From NCBI GenBank assembly GCA_964371195.1, contig CAYJLD010000002.1:1-64000 (forward strand): a stretch of DNA of 64,000 nt, read 5' to 3'. A program made the translations under genes and the position numbers. The notes under the pieces are model-generated. The model ran no database searches. It had not been told where the DNA came from and worked only from the letters and a program-made list of their open reading frames with translations. The stretch is from CAYJAD01 sp964371195. Lineage in GTDB: Bacteria; Desulfobacterota; Desulfovibrionia; Desulfovibrionales; Desulfovibrionaceae. Shown here piece by piece: positions 27,900 to 38,103 of this stretch (the first letter of the stretch is position 1; each line of letters starts with the position of its first letter).

Positions 27900-28583
27900 T
27901 TAAAAGAAAGCTGCTAAAATAGGGCTCAAAAAAATCGCTGGTAACATGTTACCGATACGTATTTTTGTACAATCAATTACATTAAGGCCAATGGCTATCA
28001 TAATTATGCCACCAGTTGCACTTAGCTGCACCATAAGTGGTTCAGTAATAAAGCCAACTAAAACATTAGCAAGCAAAACAAAAATACCCTGATAAATAAA
28101 TACAGAAAAGCCAGAAAATAATACTCCAATGCCTAGGCTAGCAGCCAAGATTATTGCAGCAAAAAAATCTATTATTGCTTTAGCATAAACAATATCGCGA
28201 ACCCCTCGCAAACCTTCTTCAATGGAACCCAAAATGCCCATAGCACCGATGCAAAAAAGCAAAGAGCCATTAACCAAACCCTCTGTAAACCGTGGGTTTG
28301 AAGAGCCAACCATGGATTTAACTCTATCACCAATGCGGGTTAGCCAATCTTCAATATGCAAAAGCTCACCAATAATACTTCCACCCACAATACTAATAAT
28401 AGTAAGCAAGGCATTTGTACCTTGAAGCGCTGACTGTACACCAAGCACTATAATGCAAAGACCAAGACCTTGAAAAACAAGCTCTCGCATCTTTTCTGGC
28501 ATGCGTGCACCAAAAACCATGCCTAAAGCACCACCTAGAGCTACAGCAAGACCATTTACTAGAGCACCTAAGGGAAATATCAT
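27900..28583 (-). CDS. DUF554-family membrane protein
   Basis: The 227-residue protein has six or seven membrane helices and the glycine-rich start typical of DUF554 (FPLGALVNGLAVALGGALG). Conserved GSIIGELLHIEDWL and FCIGAMGILGSIEEG segments lie between the helices. The family resembles YdfK of Bacillus; a transport role has been suggested but I cannot tell from sequence. Its ATG overlaps the stop of the radical SAM gene by four bases, so the pair is translated together. Confidence 0.9.
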   Translation of the reverse strand: MIFPLGALVNGLAVALGGALGMVFGARMPEKMRELVFQGLGLCIIVLGVQSALQGTNALLTIISIVGGSIIGELLHIEDWLTRIGDRVKSMVGSSNPRFTEGLVNGSLLFCIGAMGILGSIEEGLRGVRDIVYAKAIIDFFAAIILAASLGIGVLFSGFSVFIYQGIFVLLANVLVGFITEPLMVQLSATGGIIMIAIGLNVIDCTKIRIGNMLPAIFLSPILAAFF

Positions 28584-29938
28584 TGTGAAATTAAATCCTT
28601 AAACTTATCAGTAGCTATTAATATATTTTGCCATTGACCAGGCATAGGAGCTACAATTTCGGCCTTATCACCAAGCCATGGATTAAAATACCCAAACATA
28701 AGCCACGGACATTGTTTAGATAATCTTTTTTTGAAGTTTGTAAAGCCCATGGATGGCCCAAAATTAATTTGGCCAAGCAAATTAATATACATTTCTGGGT
28801 CAATATTTAAATTGCGCAGCTGAATAAAACTCACACCGCAACTACCAACCAAATCCACCAAGGCTTCCACTTCTTCTTCTGTGTCTGTAATACCTGGAAA
28901 ATACAAAAGATTTAATGACACAAAAACACCTAATTTACGTGCTGCAATTATGGACTCGCGTACATTTTCAAGCTTATAGCCCTGAGGACGATAGTAAGCA
29001 TTATACACATCTTCGCGCACAGAATTTAAACTAACTCTAAGCGAAGTAAGTCCTACTCTAGAAAGTTCAGCCACAGCATCTGGATACGAAGCATTAGAAT
29101 TCAAATTCACAGTACCCTTACCACCAGCTTGCCTAAAAGTATGTACAGCTTCAATTAACAAAGGAGCTTGTGTTAAAGGTTCACCTTCACAACCTTGACC
29201 AAAAGAATATATAGGCTGTTGCTTTTCGTGAGCCTCATGATGACGCATAACTTCAACAATTTCAGCAACAGAAGGTGTAAAATCCATGCGACATTGTGGC
29301 GTTGTTACAATAGGTGAACCTTCATCTTGCAAAGAAATACAAGCTACACATCGCGCATTACACGCCCTTGATGTAGGTAACGGAGCCTCATATCTACCAA
29401 GAGCTAAATTCTTCGCTGCTGGACAATCATATTGCAATACACACTTATGCATAATATGCTGCATAAGGCGATTTTTAGGATATTGATTAATAATTTTATG
29501 GGCTTTACGAGCAATCTCCTTCCCAGCAACACGCCTAAACTCTTGCCTTGTATCAGAGTCAACTTTGCGCGCGCACACATAAAAACGCCCACGCGCATAA
29601 CCCACAGCACCATAAGCAAATAAAGGCAAAGCAGGCGCATGCTTGTTGCTTACAAAAGCAGTATGAGCAGTTAGTGTGTATGCCGGTGCTCCAAAAGCAG
29701 AAACAGCTAAACTATCCAAAACCTCAGTAGTACCTGTTTTGGGGTCAAGCCCCACAGCATTGCGCCCAGGCATCATAAATAGTTCACTTTCTGGAGGTAA
29801 TACTATAAGTTCGTCGGGGTGAGGCAACATCCATTCACGCCCTCGACGACACACCATAAGAAGTTGTGGATGTTCAAGAATGTTTCCATTTTCATCAACG
29901 GTCAAAAGACGTGGTCTAAGTGAGTTTTTGCTTCGCAT
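28580..29938 (-). CDS. Radical SAM protein
   Basis: The 452-residue protein has a radical SAM core from about 180 to 420, with the 4Fe-4S site CNARCVAC (cysteines near 193, 197, 200). Other features are GQGCEGEPL, a NLNSNASYP strand and SLRVSLNSVREDVYNAYYRPQGY, as in MoaA/PqqE-like TIM barrels. The N-terminal 150 or so residues are not a known domain to me and include LMVCRRGREWMLPHPDELI. There is no SPASM cysteine cluster at the C-terminus. It is translationally coupled to the DUF554 gene. The substrate is unknown. Confidence 0.88.
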   Translation of the reverse strand: MRSKNSLRPRLLTVDENGNILEHPQLLMVCRRGREWMLPHPDELIVLPPESELFMMPGRNAVGLDPKTGTTEVLDSLAVSAFGAPAYTLTAHTAFVSNKHAPALPLFAYGAVGYARGRFYVCARKVDSDTRQEFRRVAGKEIARKAHKIINQYPKNRLMQHIMHKCVLQYDCPAAKNLALGRYEAPLPTSRACNARCVACISLQDEGSPIVTTPQCRMDFTPSVAEIVEVMRHHEAHEKQQPIYSFGQGCEGEPLTQAPLLIEAVHTFRQAGGKGTVNLNSNASYPDAVAELSRVGLTSLRVSLNSVREDVYNAYYRPQGYKLENVRESIIAARKLGVFVSLNLLYFPGITDTEEEVEALVDLVGSCGVSFIQLRNLNIDPEMYINLLGQINFGPSMGFTNFKKRLSKQCPWLMFGYFNPWLGDKAEIVAPMPGQWQNILIATDKFKDLISQ

Positions 29939-30244
29939 AATAAATAAAAAAATTAAAATTTGATGGATTAAAGCTTAAATATTTCAATTGCACAATACAT
30001 TATTTCATTAATATGATAACATATTTTTAGTCATCATTAACGTCATTTCAATTTTGTTTTTTAGGGCAAAATTTGCTAACAAGAAAATTTTCCAAAAAAA
30101 ATTTTGCAAAACGAAATCACATATACTACCCAAAGCCTTCTATAAAATATACTTGCTTATATTAGGCTTGTTTGCTAGAATAACACCCATAAAATGCTTT
30201 TAGATTTTCCTTAACCAACAATAGAAAAACACAAAAGGTCACTT
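29939..30244. other. AT-rich divergent intergenic region
   Basis: About 300 bases between the divergent radical SAM gene and the small membrane protein. Apart from the predicted promoter at 30153-30181 and short A/T-only palindromes, I see no gene or RNA. Confidence 0.5.
30153..30181 (+). promoter_or_regulatory. Predicted promoter for the small membrane protein
   Basis: TTGCTT (30153-30158), a 17-base spacer and TAGAAT (30176-30181, five of six consensus) place an RNA start near 30188, about 57 bases before the ATG. Confidence 0.5.
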
Positions 30245-30541
30245 ATGTCCATGATGATTTTTAGCACCCTCTTTTTTTTAGGCCTTTTTATTATGTTTTT
30301 CTTTATCTTGCGCAATCAAGATATTTTGTTAAAAACCGTGCGCAATGAGCTGGCCCAGACTAGGGCTAAATTGCACCTTGTTGAGATGCGCCTTGCAAGC
30401 TTAACCGGTGAAGAAGTTGACTCTAATTTACAAGATTTACAAATGAGTACCAAAAACTCATCACCCACAGTGCCCGACGATACAAAATTAGAATTGCGTC
30501 TTGACTCCCCTATAAACATTAAAGAAGAAAATAAATCTTAA
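30245..30541 (+). CDS. Small single-pass membrane protein with coiled coil
   Basis: A 98-residue protein of unknown function. One membrane helix (about 4-24, IFSTLFFLGLFIMFFFIL) is followed by a charged amphipathic helix (LLKTVRNELAQTRAKLHLVEMRLASL) that could form a coiled coil. The polar tail is likely disordered. AAAGG precedes the ATG. Two further ATGs within the first four codons make the exact start uncertain. The layout resembles small division or envelope helper proteins in shape only. Confidence 0.6.
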   Translation: MSMMIFSTLFFLGLFIMFFFILRNQDILLKTVRNELAQTRAKLHLVEMRLASLTGEEVDSNLQDLQMSTKNSSPTVPDDTKLELRLDSPINIKEENKS

Positions 30542-30558
30542 AACCCAAAGCAAATCCT

Positions 30559-31548
30559 CTATACCCCAAGAGCAGCTTTTAAATAAATTTCTCGTAATTC
30601 TTCTTTCTGCATAACATCCGCAAACAACAAGTATATCTGGCGAAGCCATACTTTACGTACACTTGGTGCATTTTGCAAACGTGCATTAATAATCTCTTGT
30701 CTAGGTATGCTATGGATTAAATTACTTAAAGCCTGAGCACGATGTAGGGCGCGATGTTTTTTATCAATTTCCATAAGTCCTTGCTGTGCTAAACTTTGAC
30801 GTACATTAGCATTAGCAAGTAAATACTCTATGCACTTGGCAGCATCTTTAGCATTGCCTGATTCATAAGTAACAAGGTGCTTTTTATTAATAAAAAGTTT
30901 ATCTAAACCATGCCCCACTTGTGGCGTAACCAAAACACCGCCACAACCTAAAGCCTCAAACACCCTAAAATTCAAATCTTCATTTTCACAATGATTAAGC
31001 AAAACACGTCCCAAGGGAAACAGCTTTGCATAATTACCTTGTAAAACGTGCAAACTAGGCATGTACTCCTTAAGTTCTTCTATAAACTTCACACGCTTAG
31101 CTAAGTTTTCAGCATTGACATTTCCCACAAAAAGACAATCATGTTCTGGGGATATTTGGTCATTAGGAGCGTCAGTATCACGAGCAAAAGGAGGGCTCCA
31201 CAAAATACGTTCAGACGCTAAGTTTTTATGTCTAAAAAAATCAACATGATCATGTAAGCTAACTAAGCATAGGTCAAAAGCTTGGGCATAATTTGCAAAC
31301 CAGCTATGTATATGGCTATCAACAGCATAAAAAACAGTAAGACAAGGAAAATTCTCCATTCCCAAAACAAATGGTGGCAAACTTTTATCAGCCACAACCA
31401 AAACGTCAGGTTCATATCCAGCTATTTCTACAATTCTTTCCCAATTAAACACTTCAAATTCATTAAAGTTAAAATAGCGCACCTCAAAGCCGCACAAAGG
31501 TAAAGAGGTTTGAAAATAATCATGTCCTATCCAAAAAAGACGTAGCAT
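30559..31548 (-). CDS. CgeB-type glycosyltransferase
   Basis: This 329-residue cytoplasmic protein fits the CgeB/GT1-like family of glycosyltransferases. The N-terminal half opens MLRLFWIGHDYFQ and has FYAVDSHIHSWFANYAQAFD. The C-terminal half carries DCLFVGNVNAENLAKRV and the donor-site segment NFRVFEALGCGGVLVTPQVGHG. Proteins of this family in Desulfovibrio-type bacteria often sit with surface or flagellin glycosylation genes. Here it faces the small membrane protein (18 bases apart, convergent) and is divergent from the AsmA-like gene. The sugar and acceptor are unknown. Confidence 0.84.
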   Translation of the reverse strand: MLRLFWIGHDYFQTSLPLCGFEVRYFNFNEFEVFNWERIVEIAGYEPDVLVVADKSLPPFVLGMENFPCLTVFYAVDSHIHSWFANYAQAFDLCLVSLHDHVDFFRHKNLASERILWSPPFARDTDAPNDQISPEHDCLFVGNVNAENLAKRVKFIEELKEYMPSLHVLQGNYAKLFPLGRVLLNHCENEDLNFRVFEALGCGGVLVTPQVGHGLDKLFINKKHLVTYESGNAKDAAKCIEYLLANANVRQSLAQQGLMEIDKKHRALHRAQALSNLIHSIPRQEIINARLQNAPSVRKVWLRQIYLLFADVMQKEELREIYLKAALGV

Positions 31549-31712
31549 AAATTATACCTGTAATTGTGTTGCATGATTAACCTAAACATTATATTATGGT
31601 GAAGGCGTATTATTGAAAAAAATAAATGGAACTTGTCTTAATAAAGAAAAATCTTTGATTACAATAAAAACAATTTTATCGCACACAACATTTAAATTAC
31701 AGTACCTTATGT

Positions 31713-34700
31713 ATGAATAAGCGTCAAGCACCTATGACCAAACATACACAAAAAAACATATTTTCCTTTTACTCCTTACACATTGGGCGTTGGTGTATGT
31801 ATATTTTAATAAGCTTAATACTTTTAGTTTTATTGGTTTTTTCTGGATTGTCTCTTTTTTTGTATAAAAACCCTGAGGCACTGTCTAATTATATTACCAC
31901 AAAAATAAAAGCACATACCGCTGTTGAAGTAAACTTTTCTTCAGTGGATGTAACCCTATTCCCCTTACCAGCCCTTGCTTTCAGCGATGTGACCATAGAA
32001 TATGAACAGCTAAAGCTTGACATTGCATACGCCACAGCAAGACCTGCCATTTGGCCTTTATTTAAAGGAAATTTTGCCATAGGCCATGCGTCTTTATTGC
32101 GACCTAATATTTCTGGAAATATTGCTAATGCCAATAAAAAACAAGAGTCACCTGAAAGTTCCCAGATAAGCACCATAGATTATTTACAAAATAATCCCAT
32201 CTTGCTACCCATACCCACTATGCTTTGGGGGTGCGATTTAGACATTTTAAATGGTAATGTAGATTTAATTCAAGACAATACACGCATTATTATTGAAAAC
32301 ATACGCGCAGATATAAATATTAACCGTCATGGACATACCAATGCATCCATTAATCTTGACTCAAGTGAATTAATAGAAAACAAATCTGTACTAATACACA
32401 CAAATGCCTTGGCCTTTGAAGTAGATGGCATACAGCCACAAGGCAATTATGATCAACTAACTCTTAGCCTTAATACCAAGGTAAATATTCCAGACGCACT
32501 AGAACAAGTAAAAATTGACCTAACATGTTCTATGCAATCCACAGGCACAGCCAATGAAAATTATTTAACAAACATGCTAGACATGCTCAATGCTTCTTTA
32601 AGTATTGAGGGTAATATCATATGGCATAAGCAAGCCATACCCTTTGCAATTATGGGTGATTTAAGAGGGCATGCAGATGCATCTCTGGAGTTTATCAATA
32701 CTCATGTAGAATTAGATCGCGATAGTCTAGTCTTAAACGCCACCCTAAATAATGTATTTTCCAAAAGTCCCTCCTTGGATGGACACATTGACCTTGAGCG
32801 TCTTAGCCTTACACAATGGTTTGGGTTTGCAAGAAATCTACCCCCTGGACTTCAAAAGACTTTAGATCATATTACTGATGGCGAATTACAATTTAGCATT
32901 GATGAAAACAGTCTTAAAGTACCTCATATTAAAGCCAGTGCTGTAGATGCCAATTTTACAGGTAAGGGTGGTGTATCTAGCTGGAAAAAAATAATAGTTT
33001 TTCTAGACCTCATAGCACCAGATGTCTCTTTATTAAAGGCTTTTCCTGAGACTGAAGGTGTTGAAGTTACGGCACCATCCTTCCCCTATCCTCCCCTCAC
33101 TCCCATACCAGGAAGCATAGAAGCCATAACTTCCAGCGGGCCAACTATTGATTATGATATCAATATAGGTGCCAAAAGTGTAACGACCTGGGATCTTACT
33201 GTTAATAATGTAGCATTTAAATGCATACCTGCAGATGGGCCAAAGACTAATCCTAAAAATCATCCCAATGCTGTGTTACTAGATATTGGCATTGGCAAGT
33301 TTTATGGTGGGCGTGGTGAATCTAAGACAATACTTTTTAGAACTGAAGACAATCGTTCTGGTTATGACATTACGGCCATTTTGCGTAATGTAAATGCAAA
33401 AACTCCTCTTGAAATACTTGCTGGGCGAGAAATCATGGGTGGTCAACTTTCCTTAGATGCATCAGTTTTGTCTTATGGAAAAAACTTAGGACAATTTTTA
33501 ATTAGTAAGCAAGGTGAGGTATCATTACGTGTAGATAATGGATATTTTACCAGTAAGGAAAAAAATCGCACAAACTTTACCAAATTTGATGCCGCTGGAA
33601 AATTTGACTCTGCCCCATTAACCAGAAAAATGGTTAAAAATATGCCTGAAATTTTGCGTTATAATGGGCAGTGGGCTACCAACCTCAAAAGGTCAGATTT
33701 ACTTATAGAAAGCAACTTAAACGGCATACTTACATTTGCAGGCAGAAACTATACCGATCTCATATTTAGTAATGTACCTAGTAAAACTGTACTTATTATA
33801 CAACCTGAACTAAGCACTCTGAAGCAAGAATTAATATCAGATATTAACGGTGACTTATCGCTAAATACGCAAAAAAGCACTACCAGTTTAAGTTCAGCAC
33901 ATATTAACTTTAGGGATTTTGCAAACTTAAGTCTGACAGGTGATATAGCACTTAATTACATTAATGACTTAGAATGGCATGCCAATTTAGATGCAAGTAC
34001 CGAAGAACTCTCAATCCTGCTTGCAAAATTAAGTAACGATGGTAAAAGTCCTCTGGCTAGCACTGCCCCCCAAAAACTGCGCATGCAAAGCAGTATAACC
34101 AGTGATGCAAAAAAAACACAAATTAATAATCTTAAAATTGAACTGGGTGACATGTCTGCCAGTGGCAGTATTCATAAAACTTTAGGGACAAAACCAAGTT
34201 ATGACGTTAAATTAAAATTTGGTTTACTTGATTTGGATACATTGTTTTTAAACCCAGATGCAAAGAAAGTTAAAACCACAAATCAAACTAAGCCTTGGTC
34301 TTTAGCTTGGCTTAGAGATAACGATGCTAGCGGAATAATAGATATCGAAGTATTGCGTATATATAAAACCAACGCTACCGCCGTGCATATCCCTATCAGT
34401 ATGAGTGATGGAACACTAAATATTAAACCATTTGTAAGTTCATTCTATGGAGGTCCTGCACGTATTAATTTTATGGGTAAGGCTGTAAATGATGCTTTGC
34501 ACATTCAAGGCGGTGTTGAAGTAGATAAAGCTGATATGCTACCCTTAAGCAATGATCTAAAACTCGAAACTATTATAGGTGGTAAGGGGTCAATATGGCT
34601 TTCGGCTCAAGGTGTTTTAACTAATAGTAATACTATTTTACCGCTACTTGATGGTACATGGCGTATAAAGATTGATAATGGTTTTTTCCAAGCTAAGCAA

Positions 34701-35057
34701 AAAGAAGGTACAGTTGTAAAACAGCCTACAATGATTGATGAAATGCAAGATGCTGGGCCCCTATCCAATGGTATATTATATAGTAAAAATCTTGTTATAA
34801 AAGGTCCTGGTCTTAATGTAACTGGTAGCGGTAAGGTTGATTTAATTCAATCCAAGCTTGATATGAACTTAGTAGCTTCCATGTCTGGTATTAATAATAT
34901 AAAAGTACGCTATTATGGAAATCTAGACGATCCCCAACGCGATATCCATACAGGTTCACTTATTGTGGGTGCATTAAGCACTTTTGGTACTGGTATTTTT
35001 GATATTATTGGCGGTGTTTTTGATGGTTTATTTAGCTTATTAAAGCCAAAAAAATAA
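31713..35057 (+). CDS. AsmA-family envelope protein
   Basis: A single membrane helix (about 28-52) anchors a very long periplasmic chain of 1114 residues with many short beta strands, typical of AsmA/TamB-like bridge proteins that help move lipids or assemble the outer membrane. The N-terminal AsmA pattern is clear: NPEALSNYITTKIKAHT, then VEVNFSSVDVTLFPLPALAFSDVTI. The C-terminal part contains the IRMN-like FYGGPARINFMGKAV and GSGKVDLIQSKLDMNL segments. The stop is 19 bases before sdaA, so the two may share a transcript. No clear ribosome site precedes the first ATG; an ATG seven codons later is an alternative. Confidence 0.84.
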   Translation: MNKRQAPMTKHTQKNIFSFYSLHIGRWCMYILISLILLVLLVFSGLSLFLYKNPEALSNYITTKIKAHTAVEVNFSSVDVTLFPLPALAFSDVTIEYEQLKLDIAYATARPAIWPLFKGNFAIGHASLLRPNISGNIANANKKQESPESSQISTIDYLQNNPILLPIPTMLWGCDLDILNGNVDLIQDNTRIIIENIRADININRHGHTNASINLDSSELIENKSVLIHTNALAFEVDGIQPQGNYDQLTLSLNTKVNIPDALEQVKIDLTCSMQSTGTANENYLTNMLDMLNASLSIEGNIIWHKQAIPFAIMGDLRGHADASLEFINTHVELDRDSLVLNATLNNVFSKSPSLDGHIDLERLSLTQWFGFARNLPPGLQKTLDHITDGELQFSIDENSLKVPHIKASAVDANFTGKGGVSSWKKIIVFLDLIAPDVSLLKAFPETEGVEVTAPSFPYPPLTPIPGSIEAITSSGPTIDYDINIGAKSVTTWDLTVNNVAFKCIPADGPKTNPKNHPNAVLLDIGIGKFYGGRGESKTILFRTEDNRSGYDITAILRNVNAKTPLEILAGREIMGGQLSLDASVLSYGKNLGQFLISKQGEVSLRVDNGYFTSKEKNRTNFTKFDAAGKFDSAPLTRKMVKNMPEILRYNGQWATNLKRSDLLIESNLNGILTFAGRNYTDLIFSNVPSKTVLIIQPELSTLKQELISDINGDLSLNTQKSTTSLSSAHINFRDFANLSLTGDIALNYINDLEWHANLDASTEELSILLAKLSNDGKSPLASTAPQKLRMQSSITSDAKKTQINNLKIELGDMSASGSIHKTLGTKPSYDVKLKFGLLDLDTLFLNPDAKKVKTTNQTKPWSLAWLRDNDASGIIDIEVLRIYKTNATAVHIPISMSDGTLNIKPFVSSFYGGPARINFMGKAVNDALHIQGGVEVDKADMLPLSNDLKLETIIGGKGSIWLSAQGVLTNSNTILPLLDGTWRIKIDNGFFQAKQKEGTVVKQPTMIDEMQDAGPLSNGILYSKNLVIKGPGLNVTGSGKVDLIQSKLDMNLVASMSGINNIKVRYYGNLDDPQRDIHTGSLIVGALSTFGTGIFDIIGGVFDGLFSLLKPKK

Positions 35058-35076
35058 TAACTTAAAGCGAGCATTT

Positions 35077-36462
35077 ATGGACAGATTTCTCAAAAAAACC
35101 TTGCCCAATGCTAAACCCATAGCAACCACAATATTTGACCTCTTAAAATGCGGTCCTGGTCCATCATCATCACATACCATAGCTCCCATGAAAGCTGCAT
35201 TTAATTTTTTAGAATTTTGCAATATAGAAAAACCTAGCCAACCTCATGCTTTTAAAGTTCATTTATTTGGGTCATTAAGCGCTACAGGTCATGGACATGG
35301 AACACATATTGCCATTATAGCCGGTCTATTAGGGCACGAACCACAAAAGTGTCCACCTCATTTACTCAAAGAAATTACCCCTGAAAAAATATATAATCAA
35401 GAAGTGGCAGGTCAAGAAATATCTGTTAATATAAATGATGTAATATTTGAAAGTATTGAGAAAAAATTTGAGCATGCCAATACCATGATTTTTACCCTTG
35501 TCGATAAAAGTAATACTATTTTACTGGAAAGGGAATATTATTCATTAGGTGGTGGATTTATTGCGTTTAAGGGACAAAAACTAGAAAAACGCGGCAAGCC
35601 GAAGCATAAATATAATTCAATGACTCAATTACAAGAGATTATAGAAGAAACTGGACTAAACCTACATGAAGTGCTTATTGAAAATGAAATGAGTATTACT
35701 GGTCTAAGTCGTAAACAAATTAATAACCAACTAGATGAACTAATTGAACTTATGCTGCAAAGTGTTGAACGTGGTTTAAGTCAAGATGGCCTCCTACCTG
35801 GTTCATTAAAAGTCAGCCGCCATGCAAAAAATCTTTATGCAAAGGCTCTTAAGTGTTCACGTGAACCCGATAAGTCTATTATGCTTATTAACTCCTATGC
35901 CTTTGCCGTTGCTGAAGAAAATGCCGATGGTGGAGTTATAGTTACAGCTCCTACTTGTGGAGCAGCTGGAGTTATTCCGGCTCTATTATATAACCTTAAG
36001 CATGATGTAAATGTGGGGCATGTATCATTGCGTGAAGGGCTTTTGGCTGCCGTGGCCATTGCATTCTTGGCTAAACACAATGCTGCCATAGCTGGTGCTG
36101 AGGTGGGATGCCAAGGAGAAATTGGAGTTGCATCTGCCATGGCCGCAGCCATGCTTGCCTATATTAATGGACATGATGCTGAAATTGTAGCCAATGCAGC
36201 AGAAATTGCCTTAGAACATCACCTTGGGCTAACTTGTGATCCCATTGCGGGCTTAGTGCAAATTCCCTGTATTGAACGTTGTGCTATAGCTTCAATAAAA
36301 GCATATAATGCTTACTTATTATCCATTACACGTTCACCAAAAACGCATAAAGTTTCTCTTGATTGTAGTATTAATGCTATGAATGAAATTGGACGTGAAA
36401 TGAGTTGTAAGTTTAGAGAGACAGCCCTTGGAGGTTTGGCAACATCATATATTAACTGCTAG
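35077..36462 (+). CDS. sdaA: L-serine ammonia-lyase (iron-sulfur dependent)
   Basis: The enzyme deaminates L-serine to pyruvate and ammonia with a 4Fe-4S cluster. The single chain (461 residues) joins the beta and alpha domains. The beta part has GPGPSSSHTIAPMKAA and GSLSATGHGHGTHIA. The alpha part has the cluster cysteines in APTCGAAGVIPAL, GCQGEIGVASAMAAA and LTCDPIAGLVQIPCIER. A GCGAG-type ribosome site precedes the ATG. It follows the AsmA-like gene closely and converges on hflX, with only 15 bases between the stops and no clear terminator between. Confidence 0.94.
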   Translation: MDRFLKKTLPNAKPIATTIFDLLKCGPGPSSSHTIAPMKAAFNFLEFCNIEKPSQPHAFKVHLFGSLSATGHGHGTHIAIIAGLLGHEPQKCPPHLLKEITPEKIYNQEVAGQEISVNINDVIFESIEKKFEHANTMIFTLVDKSNTILLEREYYSLGGGFIAFKGQKLEKRGKPKHKYNSMTQLQEIIEETGLNLHEVLIENEMSITGLSRKQINNQLDELIELMLQSVERGLSQDGLLPGSLKVSRHAKNLYAKALKCSREPDKSIMLINSYAFAVAEENADGGVIVTAPTCGAAGVIPALLYNLKHDVNVGHVSLREGLLAAVAIAFLAKHNAAIAGAEVGCQGEIGVASAMAAAMLAYINGHDAEIVANAAEIALEHHLGLTCDPIAGLVQIPCIERCAIASIKAYNAYLLSITRSPKTHKVSLDCSINAMNEIGREMSCKFRETALGGLATSYINC

Positions 36463-36477
36463 TTTTGCACTATAAGC

Positions 36478-38103
36478 TTAAAATGGCAAAGCTTCTCCCA
36501 AGCATTGCAACAATTCATCAAGTCCAATACCTTGCATGGCAGAAATGGGTATGGCATGTGGGTAGGCTATGCGCAAAATTTCTTGCTCCTCTTCATCTAA
36601 CATATCCCACTTATTTAATGCTAAAACTAAGGGTATATCTTGAAGCCCCATATCACATAATACATCATTCACTGAAGCTATTTGTTGCTCAAAGTAAGCA
36701 TGAGAAACATCAGTTACATGTAAAAGCACATCAGCTGCTTCTAATTCCTCCAAAGTAGCCCGAAATGAATTTTTTAATTCATCTGGTAGGTTACGAATAA
36801 ATCCCACTGTATCAGCTAAGATTACTTCTTGCTCTTTAGGAAAGCGCAAGCGCCTTGTAGTAGGGTCAAGAGTTGCAAACAACTTATTTTCTGCAATAAC
36901 CTCTGACTTGGTCAAAGTGTTCAGCAAAGTAGACTTTCCGGCATTGGTATAACCAACTAAGGCAATGAGTGGCACACTTTGACGTGAACGCCTAGCCCTA
37001 GTAAATGCACGTTGTTTTCGTAATCCATCCAGCTCTTTATTAATTTTAGAAATACGATCTCGAATGCGACGACGATCGGTCTCAAGTTTAGTCTCACCAG
37101 GACCACGCCCACCAATGCCACCCATAAGCCTATCCATGGCTCTATTCTTACCCACAAGGCGTGGCTGAGTATACTTTAATTGCGCCATCTCCACTTGTAA
37201 TTTACCAGCCCTGCTAACGGCATGCTGAGCAAATATATCCAATATAAGTTGAGTTCTATCTAAAACCTTGCGCTCTGTAATATCTGCTAAATTATGCAAT
37301 TGCACCGGAGAGAGCTCCCCATCAAAAATTAAAACCGAGGCATGACCTTGCAAAGCTTGTACCTCAAGCTCAGACATCTTGCCTCGACCCATAATAAATT
37401 TAGGGTTTAACTTACTCACCCGCTGTACCATTTTACCAACTACATTAAGTCCAGCTGTACGCGCAAGTTCAGATAATTCTTCTAAATGCTGTTCTTGAAC
37501 CAGACGTGGAGCAATGCCCACAGAAATTAACATGGCTCTATCACCATCGCCAGTTTCCCTGGCGTGTTCAAACTCTCGCCCAAGTTCTTCTTCCAAGGCT
37601 TCAGCCACATCAGCAAAATTTACTTGGGCATTATGCCAAGGTTTGGCTGCATGTACCATATATGGTTTTTGTTCAGGATTTGGCGGTAAAAGATGAGCAT
37701 ATTGCCACTGCACCGGTTCACCATATGGGCTAACACTAAGTACACAAATGGCATCAAGACGCAAAAATAGCATATCCATGAGGTCTTCTTGCGAAAGTAA
37801 ATCCACACCTAGATGAGTATGCAAAAGGCGCAAGCCACGCAAACGACCAGCACCGCTACGCCCTCTAGATAGTGCAGGAATAAGTATACTTCCAAAATCA
37901 CCAACAATAACCAGCTCAACCCTTCCACGCCTATCAAGCAAAAGGCCAAGCTGGCGCCCCAAAACATGTGAGAGTGCCGCAAGCTCCTTGGCTTGTTCAG
38001 CACTAAAGGCCTCATGTTGAGGGAAGCGCCGCGCCTTAAGATTGTTTAAAGCCCTGAGCTGGCTTGGCTTAAGACCTTGTATGTTACCTTCAACCTTGGC
38101 TAT
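36478..38103 (-). CDS. hflX: Ribosome-associated GTPase HflX, apparently starting at ATA
   Basis: HflX splits stalled or damaged 70S ribosomes. The N-terminal HflX domain and linker (GRGPGETKLETDRRRI) are followed by a G domain with GYTNAGKSTLLN (G1), DTVGFI (G3) and NKWD (G4). The first ATG/GTG/TTG start in frame is a TTG at 37962, but the frame stays open and HflX-like for 47 codons upstream (IAKVEGNIQGLKPSQLRAL). AGGAGG sits exactly seven bases before an ATA at 38103, which overlaps the previous gene's stop as ATAG. The ATG directly after AGGAGG is in another frame and stops after six codons. I therefore place the start at ATA (541 residues). The gene call is sure; the start codon is inference. 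Confidence 0.92.
   Translation of the reverse strand: MAKVEGNIQGLKPSQLRALNNLKARRFPQHEAFSAEQAKELAALSHVLGRQLGLLLDRRGRVELVIVGDFGSILIPALSRGRSGAGRLRGLRLLHTHLGVDLLSQEDLMDMLFLRLDAICVLSVSPYGEPVQWQYAHLLPPNPEQKPYMVHAAKPWHNAQVNFADVAEALEEELGREFEHARETGDGDRAMLISVGIAPRLVQEQHLEELSELARTAGLNVVGKMVQRVSKLNPKFIMGRGKMSELEVQALQGHASVLIFDGELSPVQLHNLADITERKVLDRTQLILDIFAQHAVSRAGKLQVEMAQLKYTQPRLVGKNRAMDRLMGGIGGRGPGETKLETDRRRIRDRISKINKELDGLRKQRAFTRARRSRQSVPLIALVGYTNAGKSTLLNTLTKSEVIAENKLFATLDPTTRRLRFPKEQEVILADTVGFIRNLPDELKNSFRATLEELEAADVLLHVTDVSHAYFEQQIASVNDVLCDMGLQDIPLVLALNKWDMLDEEEQEILRIAYPHAIPISAMQGIGLDELLQCLGEALPF

Noticed and set aside
35895..36152. Minus-strand open frame inside sdaA
   Set aside because: Alanine-rich shadow of the GCAAG-type cluster region of sdaA; no independent evidence.
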